A DNA stretch of 64,000 bases, taken from assembly GCA_009767595.1 (NCBI GenBank), contig VSDK01007059.1, positions 246,544 through 310,543 of the forward strand, in the 5' to 3' direction. Under the pieces are notes generated by a model that had not been told where the DNA came from, ran no database searches, and saw only the letters and a program-made list of their open reading frames with translations. The stretch is from Symbiodinium kawagutii. Its lineage: Eukaryota; Sar; Dinophyceae; Suessiales; Symbiodiniaceae. The translations under genes were made by a program, and so were the position numbers. Position 1 is the stretch's first letter; each line of letters opens with the position of its first letter. Positions 36,736 through 50,500 of the stretch are shown in pieces.

Positions 36736-39700
36736 ATGAGTTTTGACTCAGCAACTTTCATGGACGCTGGCAAGACGGCGCCGGCTTCAGCACCGAAAAG
36801 TCGAGATGAGCGTTTGCGTGATTTCTACGCAGAGCACTGCACCACATTAGAAGAAAGTACTCCCTGGCAGCTCCAGACAGAGGAAAAAGAGACGCATCAA
36901 CTGCGGAAGAAAGGGAACGATCTCTTTGAAGCTCAGGATTACGAGGCTGCCGTGGAGCACTACACTGCTGCGATAAAGAATCTCTTTCAAAGTTGGCAAG
37001 TCCAAGTGATTACTGTAATTGATTGATATATTTGCTCACTTTGTTTGTTTTTTTTGGGGGGGGCGTCAGGAACCCATTGGTCTTGTTTCATGAGTGTGGA
37101 GTGTTTTGTGCTGAGGAAGGGCGCGACGTCCGTGCTACACTCCAATCGTGCAGCAGCATACATGATGCTGGGCTGGTGGAATCAAGCATTGAGAGACTGC
37201 AACCTTTGCAGGGCTTAACAGCTTTTCAGATACGATTGACTTAGACCTGCCTTTGTGTATGCATGTTCGGTCGCGCTTGTGTGGCAGGGTTTTTGAGATT
37301 GGTTGCAACCTTGGTTTTGGGTTAGCGCTTGCACGTTCAATAGTATATCCGCCTTTTTGGCAACCGGGCAAGGCAAAGCAGCGCTTCGAAAGGATCCTGA
37401 GAACATGAAAGTCTTGGAACGCCAGGGTCGCATATTGCTGGCACTGGATGATTTGGACGCAGCAAGCTCCGTGGTCACTTGCCTGACCCAGTAGCAACTT
37501 TCAAACTATTTCAAACACTGCTGAGGGATGCCGAGGGATTACCAGCATTTACCAGCGCATTCCTTCAGCCGTTTGATGTGCTTTCAGATTTTAGTTCAGA
37601 TGGTTTCAAGATTTTCAAATTCAAACACTACTTTCATGAACAATAAACTGACTCGGATTGTTTTTGTGAGGCATCCTGAAGATGACTCGTGCATGAGTAG
37701 ATCTCAATCTTAGGCATTGGACTTGGAGCAGCGCGGGCCGAAGGAGACCTTCAATGGCAGCAAACGTCCTGCCCCGGGCATTCGCCGCTTGAGGTGGTTG
37801 ACAGAGGCTGCACGCCAGCCGTTTTCAACGCTGGATCAGTGCCACGCTTTTTTGGAGCATTTTTCCTCCAAGGCAGAGCTGGTTTCTCCTTTAGGCTTGC
37901 GTCTTCGCAAAGCATTGCTCAAAGGACTCCTGAAATCAAAAGCAAAACTCTCAATTTCGAGCATTTTGTGAACTAGAAGGTGTGTGTTACCATCACTTAA
38001 GTGTTGACTTCGCTTCTTTCTCTCTTTTCCATTCATTTCCATTCATCTCCATTCTTTTCCATTGATTTCCCACCGACCATCTTTGGAGACCTTTGGCATG
38101 ACATGTCTCAGCTGTCCTGAGGATTGGTGGAGCGTTCCGATGCGGTGGACAACCAACGACGCATCCGACCTGCCTTGGCCTATAACCAGAGATCTGTAGA
38201 GCTGGCCGGGGGTCAGGATGCCGACGAGATTGAAGAGCTGAGACTTGGTGCAAGGCTTTTCAGGCAGTCATTGCATTGAATATTTTCTGTGTATGTATAT
38301 ATATATAAATATGTACAATTATTGGTCGTTGATTATTTATATACATATATAGTGTATATTTCTATATACAACTGTTGGTTGATTATACATAGTCAGTTTG
38401 TTGCAATCGTCTTCTTTCAAAGCCGTGGTCGACGAAGGCCTTCACGAAGTCGGACACAGTGTATGAAAAAGTGGGTGAAATAGATTGAAATAGATCAAGA
38501 TAGTGCACTTGCTCACGCTACAAATCTGCAAGCCTCATGCCGCGCTCAGGACCCCTTATGCTGAGGAAGCTGTGCGAGTCTCCGGTGAGCTACTGCAAGA
38601 CTTCCCAGACGATGCTGACGCAAGGTATTGGCGTGGCCGTGCCCTGCTGCGTTTGGGAAGGCACGCAGATGCTGAGCGACAGTTTCAGGAAGGCTTGAAG
38701 CACGAAGACCATCAGTCGCCTTGGCCTTTGCTTTGCTTTGACCTTTCCTTACTTTCCTTAAGTTTATTAGTAAATCTTACTGATTAAATTTCAAGATTTC
38801 AAAGGGTACCTTTCAGAAACATGAAGCAGACGTTTTCTTTTGGATCCTTTTGAGTTGGGCATGGGCGAGGTTTAGGAGGGAAATCTATGGAAATCGACTG
38901 ACTGGGTGGAAATACTTATTACTTATCCAAGCCTCAGGCTTAATTCACCATGGTTGGCATTTTCAACCGCTGTGATGTCCCCTTTACTTGCTGTGTTATT
39001 TTGGAAGTCACTTCGGCATAGCTTCGCTTCTCAGGTCCATCAAGGACTTACAGCAGACAGTCAGTCACCTTGAAGAATTAAAGCAACGGGCCAACACTTT
39101 CTACAAGGATGGCAACTTGGATGAGGCCATTCAGTTATTTTCAGCTGCCATCAATCGCGACCCGGACTGTGAGGATACCCGAACCGTTGCCACACTGTAC
39201 TACAATCGCTCAGCAGCCTGGAGGAGAAAAGGTGAGTTTGAGAAAGCTTTGGATGATGCCAACATGTCCTTGGCCTTGCATCCCAAATGGACCAAAGCCC
39301 TGTACCGCCGTGGTATCCTTCTGCTCGAGTGCGGTCGGTATGCAGAAGCTCTGACAGAGCTCAAGGTAGTGCAACGTGCAGATCCCACTTTCGATGATGA
39401 CCTGCAAGACTGGCTGAGACGTGCTCACAATTGGCTCGCAAAGCCGAAGCAGTCTCAGAATTTCTACAGGTGCGTGGCTATTTGCGTTTGTAAACTGTAA
39501 ACCGGTTACTGTTCTTCATGGGTAGTGACATGTAGTGACTCATCGGGTCTTCACGGGGCTGTTCTTTTGCTTCCAATTGATCTCAATTGTGTAGGCTGTC
39601 CACCGGTGGCATCGGGGCAGCTGGCTATGTTCACCCCCCCTATCCCCCTCAATTCTCAAACATGTAAGTGTATCTCAATCTGTATTTGTTCGGCGTCTAC

Positions 39701-40200
39701 ATTCAAGTCAGGGTCCTATAGTCAGAGTCTAGTCAGTCTAGTCTTTGGCATGACGTGGCCCACCTTGGAGGTTCATGGGCCTGCCGATGGATGCAACGAA
39801 AGATGACATCAAGAAACAGTACCGGAGACTTTGTTTGCAGTGGCACCCTGACAAGTCTGACGGTGGTCGAGAGCGATTTGAGCAGCTTCAGGTTGCGCAT
39901 AGGTTCCTCACGGACGATGCTCAAAGAGAGGAATATGACTTTGGAATTTGGAGGGATCGACCCGCTCGACATCACACGAAGAAGCGTGACAAGGTGAAAG
40001 ACTCTTGGAAAGACAAAGATGAAGATGCTGAAGATGCTGATGCTCCACGAAATCATTACAACTGGGGTGACCGGCATCTTATTGAAGATGAAAAGGTTGA
40101 GAGCATTTATTGGGGCGAAGAGGGTTGCCCTATCTGGCTACAAGAGAAGAGGAAGGAGTATCAGCGGAAGCAGTTTGGTGAAGACTACATTGTGTCTTGA
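36736..40200 (+). CDS. TPR plus J-domain co-chaperone, DNAJC7-like
   Basis: Eight exons, 36736-36977, 37116-37207, 37379-37461, 37714-37906, 38122-38254, 38550-38699, 39035-39469 and 39771-40200, total 1758 bases (585 residues plus stop) with every phase correct. Donors are GA, GC, GC, GC, GC, GC, GT. An N-terminal TPR block (RKKGNDLFEAQDYEAAVEHY, SNRAAAYMMLGWWNQALRDC) is followed by a less regular segment. A second TPR block begins near residue 240 (RYWRGRALLRLGRHADAERQ, YYNRSAAWRRKGEFEKALDD, LYRRGILLLECGRYAEALTE). The J-domain starts near residue 443 and has the HPD tripeptide needed to stimulate HSP70 ATPase (RRLCLQWHPDKSDGG). An acidic-basic tail ends QFGEDYIVS. The order TPR-TPR-J is that of DNAJC7/TPR2, which passes clients between HSP90 and HSP70 in the cytosol or nucleus. 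DNAJC3/P58 is less likely because no signal peptide is seen. Confidence 0.93.
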
Positions 40201-41739
40201 GTGTTTTCTTCCTTGTTTCACAGCAGAGGCGCGCCAAGAAGAGCCGCGGATCCATACACACAAAACATGGAGAGTCTTTGCGGCTCCGGGTCGGACTCAG
40301 GGCATACTTAAATTTGCCTTGCCTGCTCAGGTATCATGAAAGATGGAGGCATGACAGGAATGGAAAGAAGATGTAAAGATAATTAAAGATACGTCTCTAC
40401 TCCTTCCGTAGGCCTTGACAACATTTCGCAACACACCAATGTTTTCTGACACCGTTGTGGATGGTTGTGCAATGTGAAGGGGGGACAAGATTCTGGTGCC
40501 ATGGGGTGCCCTGGGTTGCCTTGGGCATGGCCACGTCCGAGGACATTTGTGGACTGGGCCAGGGGCAGTGGCTACAACTACGAATGGTTCAGCACTGCCT
40601 CGGACGAGTTTGCAGCTCGAAGCTGGAAGCTTTTGGGCATGGATGGCCCGTGACATTTGACTACGTCACTGGGGGAACATTTGGGAACATGAAGATGTTG
40701 CATCAAGTCATCATCAAGTCCCCCTGAGAGAAAGTACCCTTTGTATCCGTTCTGATCATTGATTCATGGTCCTTTTCTCGTTGTCGTTTTTGTCCTTGTC
40801 GTTTTGTTGGTATTATTTGGTATTGCCGTTGTCGTCAACGCGGTGCTTGTTGTTGCTCCTGCTGTTCCTCTTGTAACAAATCCGGTGTCATATGATGGCA
40901 ATTGATGCCATTGTTCTTCCTTTTGTTGCCAGTGTTGTTGTGGTGACAGTGCTGTTGGTCGTCGCTGGTGGTGTTCTTGGTCATGGTGCAGTGGTGCTAC
41001 CGTTGATAACGGCGGTGCTTTGTGGCAGGGCTGTCATGACCGAGGCAAAGCAGCCATCTGACCTCTGAGGGCGCCAAGAGGCTTCCGAGATGAGAACCAG
41101 TTCGAGCTGGGTATTTGAGGTCGTACTCGATCCACCGCTTTTTGGTCGTATTCTTGTTGCTTTCAAAGGCCTTCCAAGCAGCTATGGATGTCTTGGGTCA
41201 TTCGGAAAAATATTGGAAAAGGGGAGCATTACACGCTGCAAATATTTGTTTGCCAGCTGCCGAGTGGACAACGAGTGAATCACGCGAGTGACAAGTGACT
41301 TGTTTTGACACTATCTCAGTTGACGTGAGATGACGTGAGGGACTGAAAGCAACACGGGGGCTGTGACACTAACACCCTGACCATCGGCAAGCAGTAGATT
41401 GTGCTGCTTCAGAGGCTCAGCATACGACGAAGAACCAAACGAGCAAGGACAAATTGTGCAAGATTACAGAATTGCCACGGGACAAATCACCCTCAAAATG
41501 CTTGTTTGAAGCTAAAGAGGACATAATGCGTAGCCGTGCTTGGCATCACAGGGGGCATGCAATCATTGCGCTCCCCAGTTTTTATTGCACAGAAGGTGCA
41601 GGAACAGCTTTCCTTCCAATGCTTTGCTGCCCTTAGGAATCCTTAGTGTTGGTTCAGAAGCGAATGAGTCCAAATTTGACTCTTAGAAACATTGATTGTC
41701 TTGGATATTTTTTTGATCATCGTTGAGGCTGTTTGGTGT

Positions 41740-42348
41740 CTAAGATGTGCGACTTTTAAATCCTTGCCAGCGTTTTGAATCAGATATGCTGGTTTTATCT
41801 TGTTTTTTGGTTGTCGAGGTGTGGACTTTCATTTCTCTGCTCTGGGATTCTTTTTGTAACCTTGTCAGATGGTGGACGCACATCCTTGACATGCATGCTT
41901 TGAATGCTGCAGGGGAGAATTCCAGCTTCAGGTGATTGAGCCCTAGTTTGGCAGGCATAATCAGTGGGCTCAAGGCCGAGGAAGAAAGTAAAGTCTCCCA
42001 GACCTCCGGCTGGTGCTCCAGACCAAGTAAAAACTGCAGCCCTAGTCGGCCTAGATGTGAGCTGCATTTGTTGAGTTCACACGAGTTGATTTTGAGTAAA
42101 TGCCTTGAATATACTCGCTTTCCTTCAGCTGCCAATGGGTTCATGTGAAAAGAGATCTTAAAAGGTATGATTCTTAGGCATTTCACAGTGGCAGACAGGG
42201 TGCACACCATTCGCGCTGACAAATCTTGGAAAGTGACTTGATACCAATGTAGAGAGAGAGGGAAAGAGAGAGACAGATGCATCCTAGAATCGTATACAAT
42301 TACCTTCGTTTGCTTGGAGACCTGTTTGGAGCTGTAGTTGGCAAACAC
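41740..42348 (-). CDS. Hypothetical open frame, 202 codons
   Basis: One of the longest uninterrupted non-repetitive frames in the window. It is Leu/Ser/Lys-rich, with stretches such as LGRLGLQFLLGLEHQPEVW. No domain, signal peptide or splice partners are recognised. A plus-strand frame in the same interval (about 41970-42070) also looks coding-like. An open frame this long is uncommon by chance but not decisive. Confidence 0.25.
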   Translation of the reverse strand: MFANYSSKQVSKQTKVIVYDSRMHLSLSFPLSLHWYQVTFQDLSARMVCTLSATVKCLRIIPFKISFHMNPLAAEGKRVYSRHLLKINSCELNKCSSHLGRLGLQFLLGLEHQPEVWETLLSSSALSPLIMPAKLGLNHLKLEFSPAAFKACMSRMCVHHLTRLQKESQSREMKVHTSTTKKQDKTSISDSKRWQGFKSRTS

Positions 42349-43429
42349 AGTGCCACGAAATCAAATTTGACTATAAGATGTACAATCATGATCAGTCATG
42401 ATCATATTGAATCACACTGATCTTAAAACATCGAAATCTTGAAGATGGGATGACGATGTCCCAAAACCTGTTGACGATTGTTCCGGGTAGTCTAGATTTG
42501 GTAGAACCTTGTAGGACATATCCTGTTTGTTGCCATGCAAGTGCCTTTTGTTTGATTCCGACCTTTGGCTCGAGAGAACTGAACCACCTCACATAGCAAG
42601 ATCGCACTTGCCACTGGATGTCATAGGATGCCGTATGCAATAAGTCTCCAAACTGCCATGCATTCAGAGCAAGAGCACGGTGTCATGCACCCACGATTGA
42701 CGATCCCATGCTTTGGGGGCGATCGCAAATTTCATTTTTGCCGCGCTTCATTGTGGCCGTGAGCCCGCCAAAGGCGGATCATGGCTTACAATCAATATGT
42801 AACTTGCTTGGAAATGCCACAAGCAGGACATTCTGCTTGCATTGTGCTTGGACGTAGTCATATTATGTCATATTATTTTGATGGGCTTGATGGGTTTGGT
42901 ATCCTGGTCATGTTTAGCAGGTGCAAAACGGGCCACAGGTCCTACCAAACGGGCCGCACGTGGTTTCCAAACATGTCACCACATCCTCCCAGAGGCCTGT
43001 TTTGAGGTTAGCCTCATTTAGCCCCATTCCTTCCCCCACATATATGCCGATCCATCATCCAGTTCTTGAGCCTTGGTGCAAGCATTTCTCCGAGGCATAC
43101 AGCCATGCGCAAGCCCCTCTTTCAGTGCCAAGGACAGCCACAGCTTCATGTGGTGTAACATGGTGCAACCTGCATCGGCATTTTCTTAGGCATAAATTTG
43201 GTCCACTGGTCATCTTAGTATTGCATGATATTGCTTAGTCGCCATTGTTGGTAGTTGCATCCAAGGAGGCCAAACATCAGAAATCATCAGAGTTCTGAAT
43301 TCCGCCCACCTGAACTTATAACAGCTTCGGGCTTTGACATGATGACGATATATAGCTATCGATGATGTCGCTATATAATGCTATATATAGATCTCTATAG
43401 TGTCACTATAGTGCCGTCATGCAAGCAAT

Positions 43430-43660
43430 GTAACCAAATCGTTTCAACGTCGCCCAGGATGAGCAGCACTGAAGCAAAGCGATCGGGAATCATGTTCGGA
43501 AGGACGTCGTTAAGCCGAGCGAGTTGATTGCCAAAAGCAGGGTCCTGTGCAAGCAGGGTCCTGTGCAAGCAGGGTCTGAAGCCTTTTCAAAGTCTCACTC
43601 CAGGCAGAGACACGTTCTACACATTCCAGAAGAAAGTGCAACCTTTTTCTAATTCTACAC
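43430..43660 (-). pseudogene. Minus-strand exon-like segment broken by a 16-base tandem duplication
   Basis: Read on the minus strand, the upper part (about 43660 to 43567) encodes a Leu-rich helix, LECVERVSAWSETLKRLQTL, and the lower part (43550 to about 43430) encodes QLARLNDVLPNMIPDRFASV and more of the same character. Both look like one helical protein, but they lie in different frames. The break coincides with two full copies plus a partial third copy of the 16-base unit aagcagggtcctgtgc (43535-43576). Because 16 is not a multiple of three, an extra copy shifts the frame and meets a stop. The protein family is not recognised. It could be a pseudogene, a recent allele, or an assembly slip. 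Confidence 0.4.
43535..43576. repeat. 16-base tandem repeat, 2.6 copies
   Basis: Perfect head-to-tail copies of aagcagggtcctgtgc at 43535-43550 and 43551-43566, then a partial copy. Confidence 0.97.
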
Positions 43661-46600
43661 GTTGCAACCTGGTGTTTTAAAAAGATCAGTTGTAGAATCA
43701 CCTTTTACTCGTAGCTCGGGGACGTCGCGATCGTTTTCTTGAGTCGCAGCTCGACGTTTTGTCTCTCCATGTCCCACCCACTTGCACGGAACTGCGTTTG
43801 ATCCACGGATTCAGAAGTTCATTTGAAAGTCTTATGATTAATCTCAATTTGATTCAATTCATTCATCTCCAATGATTCAATTTTAAAACAAAATCAATTC
43901 ATTCATCTCCATTTCATATATTTCATTCATTTCTTTTCATATCCCATTTTTGGACGTTGTGGGACAGGACCCGAAGCGATGCGATGCAGAGCCTCGAGGC
44001 CACGGAAGGGCCCATTGGTCGAAGCCTCGCCCAAGCGGAGGCCGCTGAAAGCTGCGCTGCCAAGTCACAAATGGCTATGGGTCAAGCAGTTAACTAACCA
44101 ACTACTGGGGGATAATAACCAATAATGATAGGGAAAACAATGGTTAATGATGGGGAAATCTCCAGAAATCTCCCGAAATGTCGATACTCTGTATTTTCCG
44201 AAGCTTTTGTTTGGATCATTCGAATTAATTTGAATTCATTTGATCATAGGTTTTGATCTGTGATCCGTGTGACCATACGTCACCATTGTGTGGATGTGTC
44301 ATGGGTAAATGTTTGCGACATATGTCGAGCTGTGGTGCTATATGGCTCCATTCTAAAATGGAAACATAGCCAAGATAGCTACAATAATGATATATCTCAT
44401 TTCTTCCAATTTTCTCTTTGAGCTATTCCGAGCTGCTTCTTTTGCTAGGAAGCCGAGGGCCAGGATGTACCTCAGAAGCAAACAGACATTGGGGGCTTTG
44501 GTCCACTCAATTTCGGTGTGAGAGCCTTCCAGCAGCAGTGATATGTATCTGTCAGGCTATGGGGGCACTTCAAGGAACAGCTCCCATTGTTCTCTTCCAG
44601 TGGTTGATGGCAATGGAAAGCCATGTCCACATATGGCCATTTCTAGAAGGGTATTTCCAACTCTGGAAATTCCCATGCTTGGAATTGCAACCATTTGCAA
44701 AACTATTTTAGCAAAAAGAAAATAGCCAGCCATAAGAACAATGGGAAAATGTTTGAGACATGTGAGTCAGCCTTGGGTTCTTGCACATGTGCAGCCATTG
44801 TTGGGTGCAGGGATGTTCTGAACCAAGCCTGACAAAGCTTTGCTGATCAAAGCTGCTTCACGTGCATATTCAGAACCGTTTTTCACCTTGCCATATGAGC
44901 TGTGTGGTGCCAATCACTCAGGCAGGTGAAGAGATGGAAGCAGATCCCAAGCCAAAATTTCAGGCAAACCTGGTATGCGGCAGCTTGGCTGTGACCCACT
45001 AATTGAAGAGTGCTGACAATCATGGCTAAATATGGCTCACAGCGACAGAGAGGTAGAGAGAGAGAGAGCACAGGCAGCACATGTGTTCACTCCTGGGCCT
45101 TTTTTCCCGTTTTTTTTGGTTGATTTTTTGCATGCACAAATTGAAACCAAGGCATTTTCGACGAGCGACCCTTCTTCCCGTCGGTTCTTTTCCTCTCCAC
45201 TGCTCTTGGAGGTTTCGTCATGCTGACTGAACAGCGATCGATTATGATAGACATGCCTCCCGACTCAAGAGAGGGCGCTGTTTCCTGATTCTCTGCGTAT
45301 GTTGAATGAACAATGTCTTCCATGTTTGGAAATGCTGAGCATATTTAATTTGCACCAAGTGAAAACTGGTGGCCCTCACTGCTCCAATGTTTTCACGAAA
45401 GAATTGCTTTCAGTTCCGGCAAGATATACATATCACACTTGAAGCCATGATAGAACATGCCCAGGGGCATGGCTAGGCACTGGATGTTTACAGAATGAAC
45501 GACTGATTAAGCTTCGGTTCCTGCAAGGGAGGGGCAACTTTATGACTCAGAGCTCCAAAATAAAACGAAACTCCTGTTCAATTTTACCAGTGCTCGCACA
45601 CTGCTCCAACACTTTGATACATTGCTTTGTCTAACATGTCTAACCGCCTAATTGTTTGGTGCTTCTGTTTTCCAGGTGCATGTCCCCCGTTATGAGTTTT
45701 GCCAGGGTTTCTCTGCTTTTGATCAATCAGCCCCGCCTAGGTGTGGATCTGCGTGGTTTTTTACATTATTTTTCACTGCAGCTTAGTATGGCAAAAGCGT
45801 TTGGTGGCGATTACAGAGACCGCAGAAAAGAGCTTGAAAGGGTTGAGGTGTGATGAATGGAATTGCAGTGGCTCTTTGTGACTGATCAGGTTGAAGGTTA
45901 GTACGTGCAGGACCATGTAGGTGAAAGTACGGTAGAAGAGTGTACGTTTGCACCTTTCCAGTGTCATAGAACCCATTAATATGATGTTGCTTTATATGTG
46001 TTGCAACCTCTCAGCCTGGAGACTGCCAATAGGGTTGACCATAGGTAAGAAATAAGCTCATTTTGGCTCAGGTCATTGTTGATGGATTGGCAAACATATA
46101 TCATATATGCATGATTAATGATTAACGTTTGAAACGACATGCTTCGCTCGATCCCCAGCACAAACCTGAGGCTCTTTATGTGGCCTCTCAGCTTATCAAA
46201 GGATGCAGTGTGTGGGCGGGGGACGCGATGCTGGTAGTGATGGCGATGATGAAAGTAACGATAAGGAGGACGGAGATGATAATGATGACGAGGATATATG
46301 AGGATGATCACTATGCAGAATACGACGGTGATAAGGACGACAGCGAGAATGAGCGTGGTGATACTTAGGAATACAAATGATTATGATGATGACGGTTACG
46401 ATGATTGACCCTGGCAACAATGAGGATGATAGGCATGCGATGAGGGCGTAGATTGGCCTGATAATTGAAGTGTCTAACAAGTCTAACAGCCTAAGGTAGG
46501 GCTTCGCAGATGTCCAAAAAATTGAGAGGGCGAACGGCTTACTCCAAGGACAAGGATTGCCATCCAATACCTTTCCCAAAAGTGTGAATTGGAAGACGAT

Positions 46601-46928
46601 TCTTCAGACCACTTGTTTGATTGGAAGATGACTCTGACTTGGATGACTTGATCTGACTGAGCCATATGGACTCCACATTGGCATCATGTTTTGTGATGGG
46701 CCAAAGCCATTGATCAGCGATTGAGGTGACGCTAAGTTGTTTGATATATTGCCTTCTTTCGGACCCAGGCGGGCTTGATGATGAAGCACTGGGGACATGT
46801 CCTATTTTTGGTCCAGGGCTTTCATCAGCAGTATGGCATTGAGACTTGACATGTGGGTGAAGGATGGTCCAGATGTAGCGCAGATCTATAGGCATTCTTT
46901 CCAAAAGTCCTACGAAAGGATTCGCGCA

Positions 46929-47553
46929 ATGGCAGAGCCTACTTCATCTACTTCGCTCTCAGTTTTTGAATTCCATGGTTTCACCGCAGGGCAGATGGAT
47001 CGACAGAAGTATGAAGACATGAAAGGGGCCGAGCTTCCGATGCCAAAGCGTTCGCACAAAGCCTGGTTGCTTGGAGGAAATCTGGCGACGACGTGTGTAG
47101 TGAAGATAGTACTTATGATGCTTAGGTGAGGCCCTGTTGGCAGTGCCAGGGTTGACTGTGGTTCATCGTATTATCCTACTTACAAACTTGATGAATCTTG
47201 ATGACAGGTGATAGGGCCATGTGAAGCAACGTCTATCCGAAGTTGTCGAGAGATGTTGCAACATGCTGGCACTCTCATTGTGCTGGGTTACTTAAAGTTT
47301 TCTTTTTTAGTAAGCTGTTTGTTGATGCCAGTGCTCGAACATTGGCTCCTACAGGTGCACTCCATGGCTGCATAGACTGAATGCGTCGGCCAGGTGTATA
47401 GTTGATCATGAATGTGTCAGTGGAGGCCCTGGTATGAGAAAGCTAGCGTAGCTAGCGGGAGTTTCATGAGCTTGCGCGTTACGCCCGCCCTCTCCCCCCT
47501 ATCCACCCTCTCCGCTTCCACCACCACCACCACCGCCACCGCCACCACCACCA

Positions 47554-47597
<44 letters not shown>

Positions 47598-50500
47598 CCA
47601 TCGTCGTCGTCATCGTAGTCCTCATCCATCATCTCCCAGCATCATCTATCATCAACTCTCATGATCATCAAAATCCACGTCACATCATCCATGAGCTTTG
47701 GCCCTTTTGGCTCCTTCGACTCACAAGGCTCTACAAAAGGCCCATTCGTCGCTTCGATCACTATTGTCGATGGGTCACCAACGCCACGCGGCTGCAACAA
47801 GAAATTCGACACGATCTGACACGACCTCATCCTCTTGATTCGAACAGCTCCTCCAAGGTCATCGGACTCAACAACCATCGAGAGTTTATGGTCTCAAGCT
47901 GAGACCCTTGAGCCATTTTGAGCCCTGAGATGCCCTGAGGTTGAATTTGTTGAATCTTTTTTGACACAAGTCTTTAGCGCCATAGTCAGGGTTCTGTCAC
48001 TGTTGCAGTCCTCGCTAAGGATTCTTAGTCTTATCGATCAACAAGTCAACATAGTATCACACGACTGTCTACTGAGCATTGCCATGGTTTGCGGATCATG
48101 GCCATCGTTTTCCACGTACAGTATTTGCATTGGTGCGTTGGAAATTCGTGATGCTTCTTTGCTTACCAACCAATGGCGGGTGCGTCAAAGCATGGATGGC
48201 ATGAACAGAGAGCTTTTGGAGGATGATTATATAAGATGCCATGCGCAGGAAACAACACCATAGTGTTGCGATAGGGCTTTCAAGAAAGTCCTCAACAAGT
48301 TTGTTGAGATTGTCAAGCAGACAAGACGATCAAGATGCATTGTAGGATTCACCATGGGCTACAATGTGCCATGTGTCGCACTTCAACGCATTGCAATGCT
48401 TCAATCATGAGCAATGGTATCATCCAATGGATTTGATTTCGACGAGTTGGAGCGCTTGGAATCGCAAGAAAGGGAGAGGAAGCAGGAGTGCACGCTTGCA
48501 TTGCTGCTTGAAGTAAAGTCAAAGAGACTTGTCGTAGGGAGTGGTTTTCAACCATGCATGGTTCAAACCAGTGGCAGCAGGAGCAAGAAGAAAGGTGCCC
48601 AGATGAAATCCAAGACTGTGATGAGGGCGATGAGGATGGCGACGATGAAGATGAGGTGGGAATTGTTAGTTTGCGAATGCTTGGGAAAGAGAATCATGGC
48701 ATATCATGGCACTACAGTGCGTTGTATTTGAGCTCTTTGCTTCTCATGGGCGACTGGGCACAGATTTATTTTGGTTCGGGCTAAGCCATGAGCTCGGGGG
48801 AAGCTGAGAGGTCCCAGAGGATGGCCTTTTTGATTACGATGTCCGCTGCACTGTGGCGTCCGGGGAGCCAGTGAAGGGCCTCGAGCTTCCCGCAGTGCCT
48901 TCCAGAGCCGCAAGTGCACGGTTCTTGGAGGCCTCTCCAGATGGCCCGGCAGCGTTGCGAGAAGCTGGGAACAACTGTTCCTCGATAAAAGACTGGCAGC
49001 AGTGCTGTAGTCAGTAGCTGTGGTTGCGTGGCTATGACGACATAGAGATACATAGAGTTTACGGTGATATTATTACTGTCACAATATGATTTTTGAATTT
49101 GGATGAATTTGATCCTTGTTTATTTCCTCCCCATTTGTTTGGCCCTGCATGTTTTGTGTTCCAGGTCATTACTTGGAACATCACCATTGATAGTACACAG
49201 AGTGCCTTTTGACTCATCACGACGCAGTGCTTTAATTTCCTCAAATTGCGCATGGCGAATTGGCAGGTCGCAGTTCGCTTATTAAGATAAGATATATTAA
49301 GCACATGTGTTGCTGTCACTGGCTGAATTATCGTCACTGGCGGTGGCTGTAGATGCGAGCGGTCCGCCTTGGTTGTTGCATATGCAAGACACGCTCTGGT
49401 TGCTGCATCTCCTGGCCCCTTTTTCATGGACGATGGTAGCTGGATTTGTTTGCAACTTTCGAAGCGAGCAAGTACCTAAGTACCAACGCCCTCAATCTGT
49501 TAAGGCTAAGGTTATTGGCCAATGACGTGGCAACTGCTGTCAGCTGCCCACCATCAGAAACTGAAACTGACGCACTTACAGTATATAAAGATACTTAAAG
49601 ATCTTAAAGCATTTTGAAGCATCTTGAAGCATCTTAGAACTTATGTTTCATTTAAAGCGAGCCCACAGTTGCTCCGCCAGGGACCAGCTTTTGGAACTGC
49701 CCGGGATTGTCGTTAAACTGCGCAGGCACATTCTCCTTTGTTCTCGCTTCACTGAAACCTGCCGACCATGCGACTTGTGATTCAGATAGGGCATGGCTGT
49801 GCATGGCTCAACTGTGTTGACTCTTGATTGGATTGCATGAGCCATTTTGGTGGCCTTTTTGGGACCCCAGAGTGCCCAAGTTTGCCATGACCCAAATGAG
49901 ATCCCGCCGCTTCTTAACCTTTCCGCAGTTTTGGTGTTTCTTCGCTTTCAAAACCGCACCTCCCCTATATTGCTTCTATTTGCCAATCCAACTGACGTCA
50001 GTTTGTGCGCCTTGTCAAACAGTTTGTGGGCCCCAGAGAACCTCCCAGGCTTCCGCGCCGGAGACTTTCAGGGTGCCGAGCGCACCTTGGCCGTATACTG
50101 AACTGAAATCCTGAAAAAATCGAGATCTGATTTGATTTGATATGATCTCATATGATCTGATTCTGCTTGTTATTGATGATCCCCATTGCCACAAACATCT
50201 ACAGACCATTTCCACTGTTGTTTGCTGGGCTTTGCTCGGCTTGATGCCTTCCACCAAGTGGCAGTCGTAAGGTTTGTACTCGACTGCTCTTCAATCTTCA
50301 CCTGCGAGCCCTCGGTTGTTCTCAAATCGTGCTGCTGCGCGATTGAAGTTGGCAAAGTGGGAGGATGCCTTGCAAGACATCATGGAGGCCACAAAGAGAG
50401 ATCCGTCCAATCCAAAAGTTTGCCGCTGCCTCAGAAATTGTGCTATGGTATGCTATGGTGCCGTAATGCCGTAGTGCAGCTGCCGTGAGCAGTCACGGAA

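Larger units (their letters stand above)
40201..46928. other. Long region without a supported plus-strand gene
   Basis: Contains many short frames, GA-rich tracts, a palindromic AT-rich stretch (43340-43420) and two minus-strand candidates (described separately). At 46054-46072 the sequence ctcattttggctcagg resembles the spliced leader end. Nothing else is supported. Confidence 0.45.

Noticed and set aside
46054..46072. Spliced-leader-like ctcattttggctcagg
   Set aside because: The match is 12 bases interrupted at the end. No start codon of a supported gene follows closely, so it is weaker than the 50701 copy. Similar weak matches at 18831, 49839 and 60687 were treated the same way.
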